Of a stretch of DNA of 64,000 nt, positions 43,168 through 54,410 are shown one piece after another. The number at the start of each line of letters is the position of its first letter. The stretch's first letter is position 1. Below the pieces are notes generated by a model. It was not told the DNA's origin. It saw only the letters and a list, made by a program, of their open reading frames with translations, and made no database searches. A program made the translations under genes and the position numbers. This DNA comes from Polyodon spathula (Eukaryota > Chordata > Actinopteri > Acipenseriformes > Polyodontidae), in contig NC_054547.1 of assembly GCF_017654505.1 (NCBI RefSeq), forward strand, positions 22,463,838-22,527,837, in the 5' to 3' direction.

Positions 43168-43410
43168 ATCATTCAATTGGAGTCGCGGTACAACTGCATG
43201 TGAATTAATAAAGTGCATTTCCCTGTGCTCACATATTGCATTTTACTTGCACGTGAAGTGCTGTGCAATCCTTGTACCTAAATACAAATATACATTTTAA
43301 ACACTTGTGTTACACAGACCCGTTTATATCCTGTGTACCAATGACTATACACCAACATTAACACACAACATATAACACAAAATACACACAGGGGCGAGCA
43401 CTTTGCCACA
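43168..43410 (-). mobile_element. 3' LTR (family 1), truncated
   Basis: On the minus strand it begins TGTGGCAAAGTGCTCGCCCC and runs to the first hairpin arm (ACCGCGACTCCAATTGAATG), where the unknown-family fragment interrupts. It is preceded on the minus strand by a purine-rich tract (43411-43430), as expected for a 3' LTR. Confidence 0.8.
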
Positions 43411-44135
43411 CATACCCCCCTCCCTGTGCAAAGCACACATGGTCTCAATGGCCACCTGCCCCCTTAAAATCCCAAAAGTCTTGCTCAAAGTCCTTGGCCA
43501 AGAACAGGGACTTTAAGTGGTTGATGGGCAGCAACGTTGCCAGTAGCCAGGCTGCTACTGGCCATGCTGTCACCAGACGTGCTGACAGTGGGACGAATCT
43601 CTCCTCCCGCTGTACCACTGGCAGCGGAAATGCTGCCAATGGTGCGGCTGTCAGCAGACGTGTTGACAGTTCCCAGACTGACTCCTTCAGCTGGGGCAAG
43701 TCCAGCAGCGGAAAAGCTGCTGGGGTTGGTGGTCTCCAGACCTCCCCCAAGATCTCCGGCAGCGAAACTGCTGCGGGAAAAGGTGGTCTCTCCCCCTTTT
43801 TCATAGCCGGCAGCTCCCTCTTGTGGGGCTCTGGCCACAGTGACCGCTGCGGCCAAGCAGAGCTGACTGTAAGCCCTGGTGAAGCAATTCCAGAGACCCC
43901 AGGCGATGAGGAGCAAAAGGCAACCCCAGGAGATGCGGAACGGCTGGCATCCTTGGGGGAAGCGAGACAGGCATCCTTGGGGGAAGCGAGACAGGCATCA
44001 TTGGGGGAAGCGAGGCAGTGAGTCAGGACAAGCTGGGATGCGGGTGTTGGCCCTTTTCTCGGCCATTGCGGCCGGGCGGTTCTTCCCCGTGCTTCCCTCA
44101 GCAGCCTATACACAGGCAATACACATAGTCCCTTC
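43411..44135 (-). pseudogene. Internal ORF of a family-1 LTR element, second copy
   Basis: The minus-strand frame is open over 43445-44203 and parallels the 3' part of 1591-3722: VHRLLREAWG/VYRLLREARG, octapeptide repeats (PNDACLAS, PKDACLAS), KESVWELS, AAFPLPVVQR. In contrast to the other copy, the frame is continuous to its stop. Upstream Pro/Glu repeats are missing, and sequence beyond 44135 is unrelated. It is compositionally GC-rich against AT-rich surroundings. Confidence 0.6.
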
Positions 44136-44139
44136 ACCA

Positions 44140-44735
44140 CTGTTGTGTGAAATTTAATTACTTTAAATTTAAAAGGAAGTTGATGTGGAAGTAAATAAGG
44201 CAATTACTTCACAGAGTAATTTTAAAAGGTCCTTTATTATTTCACACACACACACACGCAGTTACATACACAGATGCTATACTGCGAATAACGATATCCC
44301 TAACGGGACATAACCCAACAAGGTTACATACAAAGATTATATTAATCACAGATCAATACAATCCATGAGACGCAACTAATTCTTACCCTTCCAAGCGGAT
44401 CGGGAGAGCCCTTCGACCCTGGTAAGAGAAAGCAGCTGTCTCCAAGAAATTACCGAGCAGGACTGCGCGCTAATCCTCACGGCTGACTCATCAGAGCAGA
44501 GGAGAACCCCTTTATAACTTACCAAGTTAGGCTTTTGCATGCGAGAGAGTAATTGGCCAGATCACTCCCTCGAGGCTCGGCCCTCTGAATAAACTATTCC
44601 TTTCCCTAGAATATTCTAACCAAAACAAGTTATATAAACGTGACAAAAACAAGTTATATAAGATATGGGGTTATTATAGGGCAAGGGCAAAGATGAACTC
44701 GAACGCATTTCTAGAACTTTCTAAAACACACTTTT
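44140..44735 (-). mobile_element. Possible retrovirus-type LTR
   Basis: Minus-strand order: GGCCAATT (CCAAT-like, about 44550), TTATAAAGGGG (about 44512), a GC-richer R-like segment, and AATAATAAAGGACC near 44235. The end would be near TGTGTGAAATTT at 44144. Ends and target duplication were not established. Confidence 0.35.
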
Positions 44736-44827
44736 TTTTTTTTTTTTTATTACAACCACAGACACAACATGGGCATGAACAAACAAGATAGCTGCTTCCG
44801 CATCCAGCGCTCACAGAAAACCGCACA

Positions 44828-45165
44828 CATTTGCCAAGCTTTTTGAGATGTTATAGTAATAAAATAATCACTTGGATCGCATTATTGAGGAGTTTGGTGA
44901 TAAATCGAGTGATCAGGAGAGGATTTATCAGTATGCATGACTATGAAGAGATATGTGATAAATTCATCGAACATACAGGATGTGGGGCAGGGCTGGAGAT
45001 GCTGTACTTGAGTGTCCTTTTGATATGCAGTGCCTTTAGAACTTGTTTTACTGTGGATAAAATTACTTTTAAACAGTGCATGTATTATAAACCGCTTGTG
45101 TGAAAATAAATTAGACGTGACACGTCTGATAGGCGCTGAATAAATGGACAGCAAAGGGATAAAAA
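44828..45165 (-). mobile_element. piggyBac-type short element, decayed
   Basis: On the minus strand the end reads CCCTTTGCTGTCCATTTATT CAGCGCC, matching the left end at 17843. The body shares the GATAAAT(C)...CACTCGATTTATCACCAAACTC and CATGACTATGAAGAGATATG blocks with 18060-18110. Confidence 0.7.
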
Positions 45166-46850
45166 AATGTATAAACATAAACAATGTCCTTTTTTATTTA
45201 GTGCATCCTATTTAACCTCCACAACAACTCACAGGAGAACTGAAGGCCAGTGGGCATCCCCCAACCCCGCAACCAGGCCAATTGTCTCTTTACACCCTGC
45301 AACTCTACAGCAGTTGTCAGCAAGCTACTGGCCCCTGGAGGACAAAGGCCAGCCCTGTAGATGTCCACTTTCAGTTAATCAAATTCCTGTCCAGTACTGC
45401 TGTGAAGTGACTTAGTCCTTTCCTAAACCACAATAGCACCAGATACAATGCTTTCTGTGGAATCCCAGTGAAGATCGGCAACACCGCACAACCAAGTGGG
45501 CAAGTCGATAAAACTAACTTCCCTACAGCAAAGTACCAAAACTATCCACATTTAACTTCCCTCAGACTCCTCAGCACTAACTTCCCTGAAGTCTATCAAT
45601 ATTGAAATTAGTGGGGGGTGCAGGGAAGTAAAAAATATGTAGATTTGGTGTGATTTTGGGAGTCTTCCCTCATTCCTACTTGATAAACTAAGACTGCTGT
45701 GCATTGAACTTGCAGTAGTAAAAATAGAGTCCTGTACATTTTATCATTCAAACTGTCATAGTATCATTTAACATTGCCATAGTTTCCTGTTTCATTCAGC
45801 ACTAATCCTACTTTACTCAATATTAGCATTTACTATTAAAGCATATCCTGTTAATCCCTGTTGCAAATACATGTGTTTGTGGATTAATTTGGTAAAATAT
45901 TATTCTGATTAATATCCTTTTTGTGCTTGACTTGCTGTGATAGTTCTGCATTATGATTTATTTTATAGAGTACAACAATTTGAACCAGGATAACCAGATT
46001 CTATGGGATGCACAGTTACCACTGCATCACAGTCACACTGGGCTTAAGTCCTGCTTTTTCTTCCTGCATTGCTGGGCCATTTTTTTGATTGAGTAAGTAA
46101 TTAATTAAAATATACTAGCCTCTTCTCTTTGAATTTTGCTAAGTTGATTTGATAGATAGGAGGAAAGTTCTGTTGGGGAAACATACTTCCCTGCAGGGAC
46201 TTTTTAGATCGACTTGCCCCCCAGGGTGCAAACCTGTGCTACCCTAGTTGTGTGTCACATCCTGCACACTACATAAGAGATGTAAGGTTATTCGTTTTTT
46301 GTCTTTAACTTAAACCAAACACACTCAGTTCTGAACAAATAAGATAACAGGGAAATCATTATGCACACAATTGACTGGACACGAGCAAGGGCTGCAGGAA
46401 GAAACCTCAGGAATTAAAAATAGGAGAGATGTGCTTTGTGATTTGGATAAGTTAATAGATCCCTCTTGGCTCACAGAGAGCTGCCCGTGTGGGGTGAGAC
46501 CAAAAAGATTAGTCTCCAAGGTTGGGAAGCAACTGATACTTCCCATTTTCTCACCTCTCGATTCCCCTTGGGGGAAGACGACAGAGTTAGATAGATTTGG
46601 CCAAGGATATCCTTTGTCTCGCTAAGAACTTTCTTGGAGGAGGACAAAGCCAGCGGCAGCTGGGCTTCTAAGGTTGGTAAGTGAGCTTCACTTACCCACA
46701 AAAGAGGACCCCCCGTACCTTGCAACTGCGTCACTAATGCAAAACAATGAAACATGTAACACACACACACATAGTCCCAAGTAGACTGACAGCTGCCTTT
46801 TTATTTTTGTCAGTTGGCTTCAATTTACAATAATTGCCAGTTGAAATTAA
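45166..46850. other. No gene recognised
   Basis: Mixed composition. 46310-46800 has a purine/pyrimidine texture reminiscent of retroviral leader sequence on the minus strand, but no terminal structure or domain can be supported. Confidence 0.4.
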
Positions 46851-47487
46851 TTAACAAATAATAAATCAATTAACAAATACTGTTTTTTAGCAGGGAGGAT
46901 TTTTAACCCCCTCCCTGCTGTATTACACATCCTCCCTCTTGTTTGATAAAAACACACGCTTTACAAAACTAAACACAACACAGTACTTACAACGTGACTG
47001 CTCGGACACAGAGTACCATATATATATTGTAAAACAATCCTTTGCAACTCACTCTGTTTGTTGCCCCTGATAAATTGGCCCAGGAAACTCAATTTTTAGT
47101 GTTCTGGCATTGACGCGCACTTTTTAATAAACACAAACAAAACAAACACCTAGCTCTCTTTGGAGCACTGACTAAACATCAATAGTTCCCTGACTAATCC
47201 ACAGGATGACTAAGCCGTTTACCTGTCACCAACCAAAACTTACACAGCTCTCACACAATACCTTCTTCTGATATGACTGCTCTCTCACACAGTCAGGCTC
47301 TTTCCTCAGCAGCCAGGAACAGACTGGCTGCCTCTCTTAAATACCCTGCACCTGGCTCCAATTTACAATTAGCACCAGGTGCAGGGGATTAACTAAACAA
47401 TTAACACAATCAAAAACCCTTAGCCCATTCACCCACAGTGCATTTTCACATGTTTAGCAGGGAGGAATTTTAACCCCCTCCCTGCTA
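46851..47487 (-). mobile_element. Two partial, related LTRs around a polypurine tract
   Basis: On the minus strand one LTR runs from about 47487 (GCAGGGAGGGGGTTAAAATT) through a 12-bp hairpin (47344-47355 with 47375-47386), a TATTTAAGAGAGG promoter-like box and a TTTATTAAAAAG region near 47125. A purine tract (46928-46941) then precedes a second LTR start, TGTAATACAGCAGGGAGGGG (46927 leftward). This is the order 5' LTR - short internal - PPT - 3' LTR, with nearly all internal sequence lost. Confidence 0.55.
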
Positions 47488-47491
47488 TCTT

Positions 47492-47582
<91 letters not shown>
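47488..47582. repeat. (TA)n(TG)n microsatellite
   Basis: About 38 TA units with one interruption, then GTGTGTGTGTG. It separates the LTR pieces from the DIRS remnant. Confidence 0.95.
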
Positions 47583-47583
<1 letters not shown>

Positions 47584-48125
47584 CCATCGACCGAATCCTG
47601 TGTTCCAACAGTGAGGCAAGCATGCTCACAGAATTCAATTTGATCCCCAGGAACACTGTGGACTGAGATTGTATGAAGTTGCTCTTCTGTTGATGTATTG
47701 AGAGCCACATGACCTATGATTTGTTTTGTGTGCGCCTTTGCGGATTTCAACCAATAGTCCAGATATTTTAAGATCCGAATATCCCACAGCCTCACTGGAG
47801 CCAGTGCTGCATCTATGTGCTTTGAAAATGTGCGGGGCGCCAGCGAGAGGCCAAATGTCAGCACACATCATTTGTACACATTGCCTTGAAAGGTGAAGCG
47901 CAGGTATTTTCTGTGCGCGGGACAGCTCGGGACATGACAGTAGGCATTTTGCAGGTCGATCAATGTGAATCAGTCACCCGGTTAGACGGACTGGAGGATA
48001 TGCTGTGCTGTCAACATGTTGAACTTCCTCTGTTTGAGGAACAAGTTGAGGACACTGAGGTCCATAATTGGTCTGGTGTTTTGGGCACCAGGGAGTACAT
48101 GGGTAAAAACTTCTGAGGGCATCGC
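47583..48125 (-). pseudogene. DIRS-type reverse transcriptase fragment
   Basis: Minus-strand frames give RPIMDLSVLNLFLKQRKFNM, TLIDLQNAY (motif A, Asp retained), the block LTFGLSLAPRTFSKHIDAAL and IRILKYLDYWL (motif C, Y-L-D-D changed to Y-L-D-Y). LGIKLNSVSMLASL follows in another frame. These are hallmark DIRS1 RT blocks. Stops (in V*PGD) and shifts disable it. RNase H and the tyrosine recombinase that DIRS elements use are not present; the microsatellite at 47488 marks the break. Confidence 0.85.
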
Positions 48126-49380
48126 TTGGGCTTACCAAGCGTACAGCGTTCTTCCTTCAAAGATTGAAAATCTCCTGTTGAAGGAGTATCACCCTCACTC
48201 GTTCAACAGTGGTGAGGAGCACACCCTTGAAGGGTGGCGGACCTATGCAGAATTGTAGAGCGTATCCTTGTCTCCCGGAATATGCCTAGGCCTGCTTCTT
48301 GGGCTCCTGCAGTAAGAAGCAGAGACTCTGCTGTTCTGGAGGCTGAGGGTGCAGACACTGGGTTGCTCCAGGAGGAGCGCACCAGTTCCAGGAAGTCCTG
48401 ACATAGGGGGAGGGCATTCTGTGGGTGCCCTTTCTGCTGGTGGAAGCAGTTCTCCTTTCCCTCTTATTCTGCTGGCCAGGGAACATCCGTGGCTGCAGCT
48501 GCACACTGCATTAGGGCCCAGAATTCTTCCCTCTGCAACACGTGTGGCAAGGGCGTTAAGGAGCCTCCCACTGTGGCCTGCCTGATGGAGATGGCTGGGT
48601 CCAAGACGTCCGATCTGGACGCCGTGAAGGACAGCTTGGCAGAGGGGATGGGGAACAAGACTGTGGAGGTTGGAGCTGCCTGATTTTAGGGGGCAGCCTG
48701 CCCTGACATTTCAGTAGGGTCTCCAGCATGGTCTGCTGAGCTCTTGCAGTCTCTGCCAGCTCCACGAAGCGCCACTCGGCCAAGCTTGGGCACCTTCGAG
48801 GTGACTGTGACGGTGCGCATCTGCACCTGCATGAAGAAGGGGAGTGGTGTCTGAGCTGCGACCATCTGTCCCGTGGAGAAGGGGAGCGGTGCCTGCGCGG
48901 CGACTGCCTGTCTCCTGGTGAGCGTCCCCTCGAGCGATAAAGCTTAAGCGGTGACCATCTCGCCTCCCTTGAGAGGTGTCTGCACCTCTGTACCGGTGGT
49001 GCGGTATGGGAGGGTGACCCAGATGAGCGTGAGAGTTCCCTGGTCGCTGTAGCAGGGGGTGTCCTGGGTGACCTCTGTGGAGGCTCTTGGACCACTGATC
49101 TCATTTTCCCCTGGTTGGAGGAGAGAGACTCTGCTGGGGATAGGGCTGCTCTCCATCGCTTAGTTCTCCTTGAGAACTTCCGACATGAATAGCTGTCCAG
49201 CTCACCTGCCAGTGGCTTAGCCGTTCTGGCCCTAGGCACCTGGTGCAGGATCGATGTTCGTCCTGCCTGGGCAGCTTAGCTGAGCACTGGTCACACTGGT
49301 GGAAGTCAGCTGAGGACCCAGTCGACTGCACTGACGTTTTGCAGTTTTTTTTTTTCTGTTTTTTTTTTTAAACTGCTGTT
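48126..49380 (-). pseudogene. DIRS-type gag remnant
   Basis: The minus strand begins near 49310 with a Cys pair block, CDQCSAKLPRQDEHRSCTRC, the zinc-finger-like signature at the start of DIRS gag proteins. A long Arg/Ser/Pro-rich part (SPRRHRSPSPRDRWS) and a helix WRFVELAETARAQQTMLETL (about 48765-48710) follow. The coding order gag then RT on the same strand supports one element. Frameshifts separate the pieces. Confidence 0.7.
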
Positions 49381-49384
49381 CTCA

Positions 49385-49905
49385 ATGAGCAGCCTGCAGA
49401 TGCGTTTTTTTGAAACGACGTCGAGATGTGCGTGGTCGATGCTTAGTGGGCTGAGCAGAGTCGATCGGCACCGAGTTCAATGCCGACCTGTACCGCAGTC
49501 GGAGCCGGGCTGTAGATGGCCTCGAAGCTATTCCCAGGTGTCAAATCAATCAGAGCTGGAAACAGCGGCAAGAAAAGCTCTGTCGATCTGCCGAGCTGTA
49601 GGTGGTGCCAAAGATGTTTACAAAAGTGCCGAGTCAATCTGGACCATGTAGGCGCTGTTTTCTCAACCTCGCGATCAGCAGGAGAAACAGCAGTCGATGC
49701 CGGGGTATGAAACCGATTCAATCGGCGTGGATGCCAAGGGCAAGCGCAGCCACACTAGGAAAGCCAGAAGATTGAGAGGGGTACTAGGCCTGAGCTGTTT
49801 TTTTTTTTGTTGTTTGTTTGTTTTTTTTGTTTTTTGGTCGCTGCAGACGATTAAATCGGCGTAGAGGACAATGCTGCGAGCTCAACTTCGAACAAAGGGT
49901 TAATA
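49385..49905 (-). mobile_element. Likely DIRS leader/terminal region with dispersed TCGAT motifs
   Basis: Directly upstream of the gag start on the minus strand. TCGAT/ATCGG-type words recur irregularly (49437, 49460, 49571, 49693, 49712, 49722, 49849), far above expectation in this AT-rich window. A T-rich run lies at 49798-49836. Assignment to the DIRS terminal repeat is by position only. Confidence 0.35.
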
Positions 49906-50089
49906 ATCTTGATTCTTGAAAGTATTAAAAATCCTACAATAGCGCAAAATCCTAAATGTGGATATAATCCTGCCAATGCTGTCCTGAATATCAAGCATCA
50001 ACGTTTATCAAAGGAGAAAAGAAAAGGGTCTGGTGACTGTGCAACTAAGACCACCTGCTAATCCATCAGTAGCCAGAGTTCACCTATAC

Positions 50090-50090
<1 letters not shown>

Positions 50091-50171
<81 letters not shown>
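50091..50171. repeat. (TA)n microsatellite
   Basis: About 40 uninterrupted TA units. The adjoining 49906-50634 has no recognised gene. Confidence 0.95.
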
Positions 50172-50173
<2 letters not shown>

Positions 50174-51069
50174 AATACATGGATGAAGGCTATATTTGCA
50201 TCATGAGCCATTTGGGAAAAAAAAAAACAGCATAATACCAAAGTAGTGATGTCAAAAAGTGATAATTCCTCTAGAGGAAAATATACTTGAACTTTGACCC
50301 ATTCGACTCCTCATGACCATCACTTTCAATTCAAACACAAAATGTCTCATTTTCAATCACTCGACAACATCTACAGTACAGAAATGTTCTTTAATGATCA
50401 ACAGAATACGTAAAAATAAAATGGTGTAAACTTATACATTCGTACCTCAGAGAAACTGGAGAGGCATGGGTAAATTAAACAAGGTAAATGCAATCATCGA
50501 AATAAAGTGGAAGCACTAACGGACAACGACAAAGAACGTCTGTTACATAAAGAATATGTTACTTTCAAAAGCCTGTCTATTATGTGCTACAAACTTGAAT
50601 ACAGAGATAAAACTTATTTATTATGTCTCTATAGCCCCTTTCACACTGGCACTCCTATATGAGTCCTGACCCGGGTTCTGGCTACCCAGGTCACAATCCC
50701 ATGTTGTGTGATACCACAGCGACATGGGTCAACACGCTTTGACCCAGGCTGAGCGAAACAAAATGCATGACGGCTGTTCGTAAGGTGACAAAGTAACAAA
50801 CAGCCACGCCAGCATGAAGGTTTCACTTCTGCAAGGAATGTTTCTGTTTGTTCTGTTTAGCCATATTTTTGTTGATTGAGCTGCACTATGAGCCAGATTG
50901 CAACAGGGACGAAGAAACATTTGCTCACCAACATTTGGGCGAACAGTTCAATCCAGAGAAGCTTTGGGGCATTGATACATGCATTGTGTACTTGCATCTG
51001 TCTCACAGGTCAACCCTGCTTTATCAAAAGCAGTGTGCAATCACCTAGCTGACCTGCATGACACCGGGT

Positions 51070-51586
51070 TGTCACAAGTAATGCTGAATCAGCTAGGCTG
51101 GTCAGTAAAACATTGTATTCCTTTGTATGGAGAATCTTAGTAGCTAAGGCTCATGGTTCATCAACTGATTCAGATTCAGTTGTATTGTGTCTGCCAACTG
51201 ATGATGTGAGGCATAACAGTAATTGGATACCAGAAAATATGAATAACAGTGAGTTTTGGCCTTCGGTATTCTGGATGGAAGGCATACCTCGCAAAGTGAC
51301 CTTGTGTGAGCAGAAAGAAATATATAGTAACAATGTGTACAGATCCAGAACTATTGTACATGGTGCAGAAGTAACCCTGACACATAAATTAAAACATAAT
51401 CCTCTTGTTAATTGTGCATGTAATATGTGCCAAAGCAAGTCATCAGCGACTGGGCCCAGACTTTGTCCGGCATGCAGTCATTTGGCTAAACACTGTAGAA
51501 TCTTGTTTGAATGCAATGATTCTGTAGATGTTTCTTTCTCTCATTTAAATGTAAACCCAAAGATATTAAGAGGATTGAATGCATGA
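51070..51586 (+). CDS. ORF at the 5' end of the long LTR, open in this copy
   Basis: The frame is open from the very first LTR codons (VTSNAESARLVSKTLYSF) to a stop at 51584-51586, about 170 codons. No ATG occurs before the NMNN segment, so translation may have entered from upstream internal sequence. Visible features: EFWPSVFWMEGIPRKV, then a Cys cluster C-x-C-x2-C (NCACNMCQ) and C-x2-C (RLCPACSH), possibly metal-binding, then HCRILFECNDSVDV. The family is unknown to me. In retroviruses, accessory ORFs can extend into U3 (MMTV sag, foamy virus accessory genes), which is the analogy I draw; homology to those is not shown. Confidence 0.45.
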
Positions 51587-53481
51587 GTTGTGAAAGGGTC
51601 ACTTAGTAAAATGGGCAGATCTGGCAAAATTAGAATGTGAGGAAGGTGTCCCTGCTAAGCGTATACAAGTGTCTTGTAGGTAGAAAGTCAAGGCCATGGC
51701 TACTCACGCTTGTGATGAGAGACGATGGATTCGAGAGCCTAGTGTCGTGTTCGCTGAGCCAACCCGAGCTAAACCTGAGACCAAAGTGGAGTCCTGCTGG
51801 GAGTGAGTTGAAACCCTGGACATGGACTGGATGATTTAAAATGAAATGTATTAATGCAATAATATGTGTTATAACCCTTTGTAGTGTTTGTATAATCTTT
51901 AGTTTGAAAAATTATGCAAGTGTGTAATCAAAAGTAACACGTAATGCTTTTTTAATCAGTAATTGTGAAAATTATGTATTTTCTTTATATAAAATCATGC
52001 AGTAGAAACTGGTATAGTTTGATTCAAGTGGCCAGTTTTTAGGCGGTTTCTTATCAAGATGGGCTTGATTCCCAGAATTGAATGCTAAGTTTCTACAGCA
52101 CCCTTTTTAGCCTAAGAAAATGTTGTTAAATGTTGAAATGTTGTTTTAGCTGGCTTGTGTGCTACTGAAAAAATAGGTCGGCCGGCCGTAGTTCAGCTGA
52201 GTTCATGCTGTCAAGAAACTCATAGGACAGAGACATTACAATCTTACACTTAAATAAAAAACAAATAGATTATCCATGAAGAGAAACTCTATATTAGAAA
52301 AACATAAGGTGGAAGTTCCCTATAATATCTGCTAAGCACACACCTGTAAGGAGAGAAGGAACTAATTTGAAAAATAGGATGATATGAGGGAATATATACT
52401 TAGAAACCAGGTATATAATCAATATAATTATAATTGATAGTGTTGTATATATTTTAAGCAACACTCATATATTCAAAATAACATTATTCTCTTTGTATAC
52501 ACATATAAAATAAAGGGATAGCAAGAATCTTGTGAACTATGTTTCACCTAACTTTTTAGATAGAGGAGGGGTCAAGAAATGAGCGGATGAGATCATGGTC
52601 AAGTGTTTGGAACAGGTGTCATATCTTGGAAAGTTATTGGCATATGGCCCTAAAATGTTAGGCTGTTGCGTGCCAAAGAAAGAGAAGTGTCTAACCAAAT
52701 TAATGATTGGATTTGATAAAGTCTCTCCATGTATTTCAATTGAGACCAAAATCTATAAAACTCATATCTTTTACGATGAGGTACCACAATCAAGACTCAG
52801 CTTGGCAGAGTGAAGTGGTCCATCATTTGTAGATCTCCACAAGACAATTCTGATTCCTCTGTTCATGCTACTTTTCCTTATAATAGTAGGCAAGCATATT
52901 CTCTACATTATTATATCTCACATGTATTGGTTGCATTGCTATAAGGTATTGAAACTATGCTTTAATTTTTGAGAGTGTTATATTGAATGAACTGAAATAT
53001 AGAAGTGGGTGCTTTTTTAGACCACGTGTATAGCTGGCCTGGTGGCTACACAAATACATCTAAGTGTATTAGGTCATTGGCATGTGTATAGCTGGCCCGG
53101 TGGCTACACTGATACACGGAGATGATTCATGCCAATTGAAGTGTTAATGCTGAATTTGCAACTAACTTAGAACTGCTAATTGTTATTGCATGTTTATGGA
53201 TTTTGGTGGTGTGCGCAAACTACCTTTCCAATATTAAAGCATTGTAATAAAGTAAAGGAGCATTGCTCTGATTCGTAAAACTTCAAATGAACGAATCTTG
53301 AGTGTTTTTCTCGATTAAAATATGGGTTATATGGACATACATACAAGCTTGTCCAGTGCTCGAACATAAACCACTAGGAGTTTATAACATCTCTGTCCTC
53401 CTAACGTCTCCTTGAGTTAAGAGTGTATACAGAGTGAATAAAAAGAGTACGTAAAAATCTGTGAACGCAGCAGACATGACA
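51070..53481 (+). mobile_element. Long LTR-like unit, copy 2
   Basis: TGTCACAAGTAATGC...CAGACATGACA, flanked by GGGT (51066-51069) and GAGT (53482-53485), which match at three of four bases. It aligns with 35434-39200. It lacks about 500 bp present in copy 1 (near 52140). It contains a local duplication of GTATAGCTGGCC-GGTGGCTACAC (53028-53110) absent from copy 1. The end region carries an AATAAAG-like signal (AATAAAGTAAAGGAGCATTG, about 53246). Confidence 0.6.
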
Positions 53482-53610
53482 GAGTCCTGACCCGAGTAGC
53501 ATGCCAGTTTGAAAGGAGCTCTCGTGGTATGGTTTTGGAAACATTCTCCAAATAAGATTTTTAAGTAATAGCAAAAGCAACCATCTTGAAATATGTGATA
53601 TTAACACTAG

Positions 53611-54165
53611 AACAACCAAGATTTCGGGCTACATGCAACCAACGCACCCGCAAAATGTGCAGTTCCATTTTAAAACAGCTTTGATATGAAAATGAAAAAC
53701 AAACAATTGTCTACAACTTAATATTTTTATTTCTGAATATCATGCATAACATTTTCAGAGCAGAAACACCTTATTTACTTTGAAAATTAAACTTTCTTTT
53801 TTTTTTCAAAAAGAGCACATATTCATAAACATGAAAAACTATAATAAAATAAACTTTACGCAATAAACATATGTGTAAACAGGTGTAGAAAGCTGTATGC
53901 ACATATAACATTATAAAACCTAAAAAACAAGTTTTAAAAATAGTATGAAACTAAAATATAACATAACTTATACAACGTAAAAGCACTTTGGGTGAAACAG
54001 AGTTCAAAGGCAATGTCTGTCTGTTCAGAGTTCTATTACAGCTTTCTAAGTACAATCTACACAGAAAACACGCTTTACAACTGTACCTTGCCTGACTTGC
54101 CTGTTCACAACGGGCACAGACATCAAAAGTTGATGTCAGCTGACGGTTGCCAGGTCCCAAACATT
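53611..54165 (-). pseudogene. piggyBac element 3' end: Cys-rich C-terminal domain and terminus
   Basis: The minus-strand frame at 54160-53951 encodes GNRQLTSTFDVCARCEQASQ then ARYSCKACFLCRLYLESC. This spacing of C-x2-C pairs is that of the piggyBac C-terminal cysteine-rich domain, which binds terminal DNA. The AT-rich 3' noncoding part contains blocks shared with 626-1170. A TTAA at 53611-53614 with CACTAGAACAACCAAGATTT marks the likely element end. The catalytic domain is missing; the CR1 below follows directly. Confidence 0.75.
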
Positions 54166-54410
54166 ATAAAAAAGAAGCCACCTTTGAATAGAACCTTTGA
54201 CAGAATACAGCTGTGCCTTTTCATCCAACAGCACAGCAGAACAACGCAGTTAAACGAGGCAGTCTTCCCAGCGACAGCGAGTGGAAGCGACAGCGAGTGG
54301 GAGAAGTACAGGCGTGGAAAAGTACAGAGCAGGTTAGAAGCAGTTTGAAAGCAGGTTGACGGCTGCAGAAGAAACTAAACTTAAAAAAAAAAAAAAAAAA
54401 AAACCTCAAC

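Larger units (their letters stand above)
50635..53530. mobile_element. Foldback DNA element split by long LTR copy 2
   Basis: Left end CCCCTTTCACACTGGCAC (about 50636) with TCCTGACCCGGG inside is inverted at the right as GAGTCCTGACCCGAGTAGC...GCCAGTTTGAAAGGAG (53482-53525). Its own sequence is 50635-51069 and 53482-53530, about 480 bp in all. The interior between them is the long LTR. The terminus resembles a widespread fish repeat whose superfamily I cannot state with confidence. Confidence 0.6.

Noticed and set aside
44706..44724. TTCTAGAACTTTC resembling a heat shock element
   Set aside because: Three units only, without a TATA box or coding frame placed behind them, unlike the array at 6001-6120.
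47488..47582. Frames with YIYIYI and THTHT near the DIRS fragment
   Set aside because: Microsatellite translation; only the flanking RT blocks were annotated.
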